From NCBI GenBank assembly GCA_039105265.1, contig JAPFFF010000009.1, positions 3,348,001 to 3,412,000 of the forward strand: DNA of 64,000 bases, read 5' to 3'. Below the pieces are notes generated by a model. It did not search any database. It was not told the origin of the DNA and saw only the letters and a program-made list of their open reading frames with translations. The translations under genes were made by a program, and so were the position numbers. Below, one piece after another: positions 63,194-64,000 of the stretch (position 1 is the stretch's first letter; every line of letters starts with the position of its first letter). This stretch comes from Tritrichomonas musculus. Its lineage: Eukaryota; Parabasalia; Tritrichomonadida; Tritrichomonadidae.

Positions 63194-63883
63194 ATGAATC
63201 AAGATAAAAAATTTCACGCTACTCCATCAATGCTACGGAAATTGCACGAAGAATTTGGCCCTGGAAGCCAAGATGTTCATTTTGATTATGATGACTTTCA
63301 ATACAACTTTATGAGATTAACAGTTGTCGAAAGAATTGTTGATTCATTAATTCAAAAAATACGAAATAATTATAGCTTTACTATTATTGCTGATGATAAG
63401 AATTTTTTAGCAGATTTACCTGAATTATATAATTTAAATGATTATTATTCAAATTCAAACCAAGATAACCCTCACATACAAAATATCATACAACTTTTAA
63501 ATGATATATCAAAAAAACGTAATGATTTGCTTCAGGACCATCAGAATATAAAATTTTTAGTATTCATTAAACAAATTTTTAATAGTTCATGTCGAGCACT
63601 TAAAAAGTCTTTAAATGATCGAATGGAACTTGGACTATATTATCACGAAAAATTTACATTTCTAGGGAAACTATTTGAAAGTCTTAAACAGCAAATAAGG
63701 CAAGCTGAAGATTTATATAACGAACTAAATCAAATTATTTTGATAAATAGTTCCTCTGATCAAAATGAAGAAGAAGAGGAAGATAATGGAGATGAAGATG
63801 AACAAGAATCAATTATTGAAAAGTTTATTACAGATTTTAAAAGATCGTTATGTTCTAATGAAGAAGAAGAAAGCCAAGAATAA
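63194..63883 (+). CDS. Unrecognised helical protein with acidic tail
   Basis: A 229-residue protein from ATG to TAA. The N-terminal part is mixed (TPSMLRKLHEEFGPGSQDVH), followed by long predicted helices (about 45-60, 95-125, 140-185, with LFESLKQQIRQAEDLYNELN looking coiled-coil-like). A run of E/D (about 194-206) precedes a final charged helix and the ending EEEESQE. No signal peptide or membrane segment. The codon pattern and clean stop suggest a real gene; no family is recognised and no initiator motif is near the ATG. Confidence 0.6.
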   Translation: MNQDKKFHATPSMLRKLHEEFGPGSQDVHFDYDDFQYNFMRLTVVERIVDSLIQKIRNNYSFTIIADDKNFLADLPELYNLNDYYSNSNQDNPHIQNIIQLLNDISKKRNDLLQDHQNIKFLVFIKQIFNSSCRALKKSLNDRMELGLYYHEKFTFLGKLFESLKQQIRQAEDLYNELNQIILINSSSDQNEEEEEDNGDEDEQESIIEKFITDFKRSLCSNEEEESQE

Positions 63884-64000
63884 GATTAAAGATAACAAAT
63901 CATTTTCCTATTTTTGAACTAATTTTGTTGATAAAACGTTATTGTTGTTTTCTTTATTATATTTTAGATTATAATCCTTAACAGTAAAATTTCTTTAATC

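Overview
This window is strongly AT-rich eukaryotic DNA. The best guess is a parabasalid protist close to Tritrichomonas or Trichomonas, inferred from content rather than from any marker gene. Every intact gene is a single uninterrupted frame. Several genes start 5 to 28 bases after a TCAYW motif that matches the trichomonad initiator (Inr). The gene set fits as well: a TKL-type kinase with Sel1 repeats, a small two-repeat Myb protein, rubrerythrin, a Rab GTPase, and many DNA transposons of the mariner, Tc1, hAT and DDE_1 kinds. Several long frames begin only at GTG or TTG; for these I give the first in-frame ATG, or mark them as lacking a start.

There are three islands of host genes. Island 1 (5.1-12.2 kb) holds two convergent RRM RNA-binding proteins and an acyltransferase. 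Island 2 (40.4-51.4 kb) holds rubrerythrin, a CK2-alpha-like kinase, a MYCBP homologue, aspartyl aminopeptidase, a Myb protein, a WD40-like propeller protein, a Rab GTPase and a membrane DnaJ protein. Island 3 (60.5-64 kb) holds a kinase with Sel1 repeats and an unrecognised acidic protein. Nothing suggests operons; the genes look individually transcribed and unrelated in function.

Nearly everything else is layered transposon DNA. The main structure is a hAT element at 23757-38936, with a perfect 20-bp terminal inverted repeat (TIR) and a 9-bp direct repeat at its borders. It appears to have grown from about 3.8 kb to about 15.2 kb by insertions. One is a 952-bp non-autonomous element. Another is a 9.35-kb element with inverted arms of 2.8 and 3.6 kb filled with GAA/GAY repeats, which itself contains a Tc1 element. 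The third is a 1.04-kb element with TIRs of about 140 bp. A second copy of the 952-bp element lies 54 bp outside the hAT border.

Other nests are seen at 20.1-22.8 kb (three layers), 51.5-52.6 kb (three layers), 52.7-56 kb (mariner inside a decayed hAT gene) and 16.6-18.9 kb (Tc1 inside a DDE_1 gene). I defined at least eight apparently undescribed families of short non-autonomous elements by paired inverted ends plus TA or 8-bp target duplications. All repeat boundaries were read by eye and need alignment to fix the last base or two.
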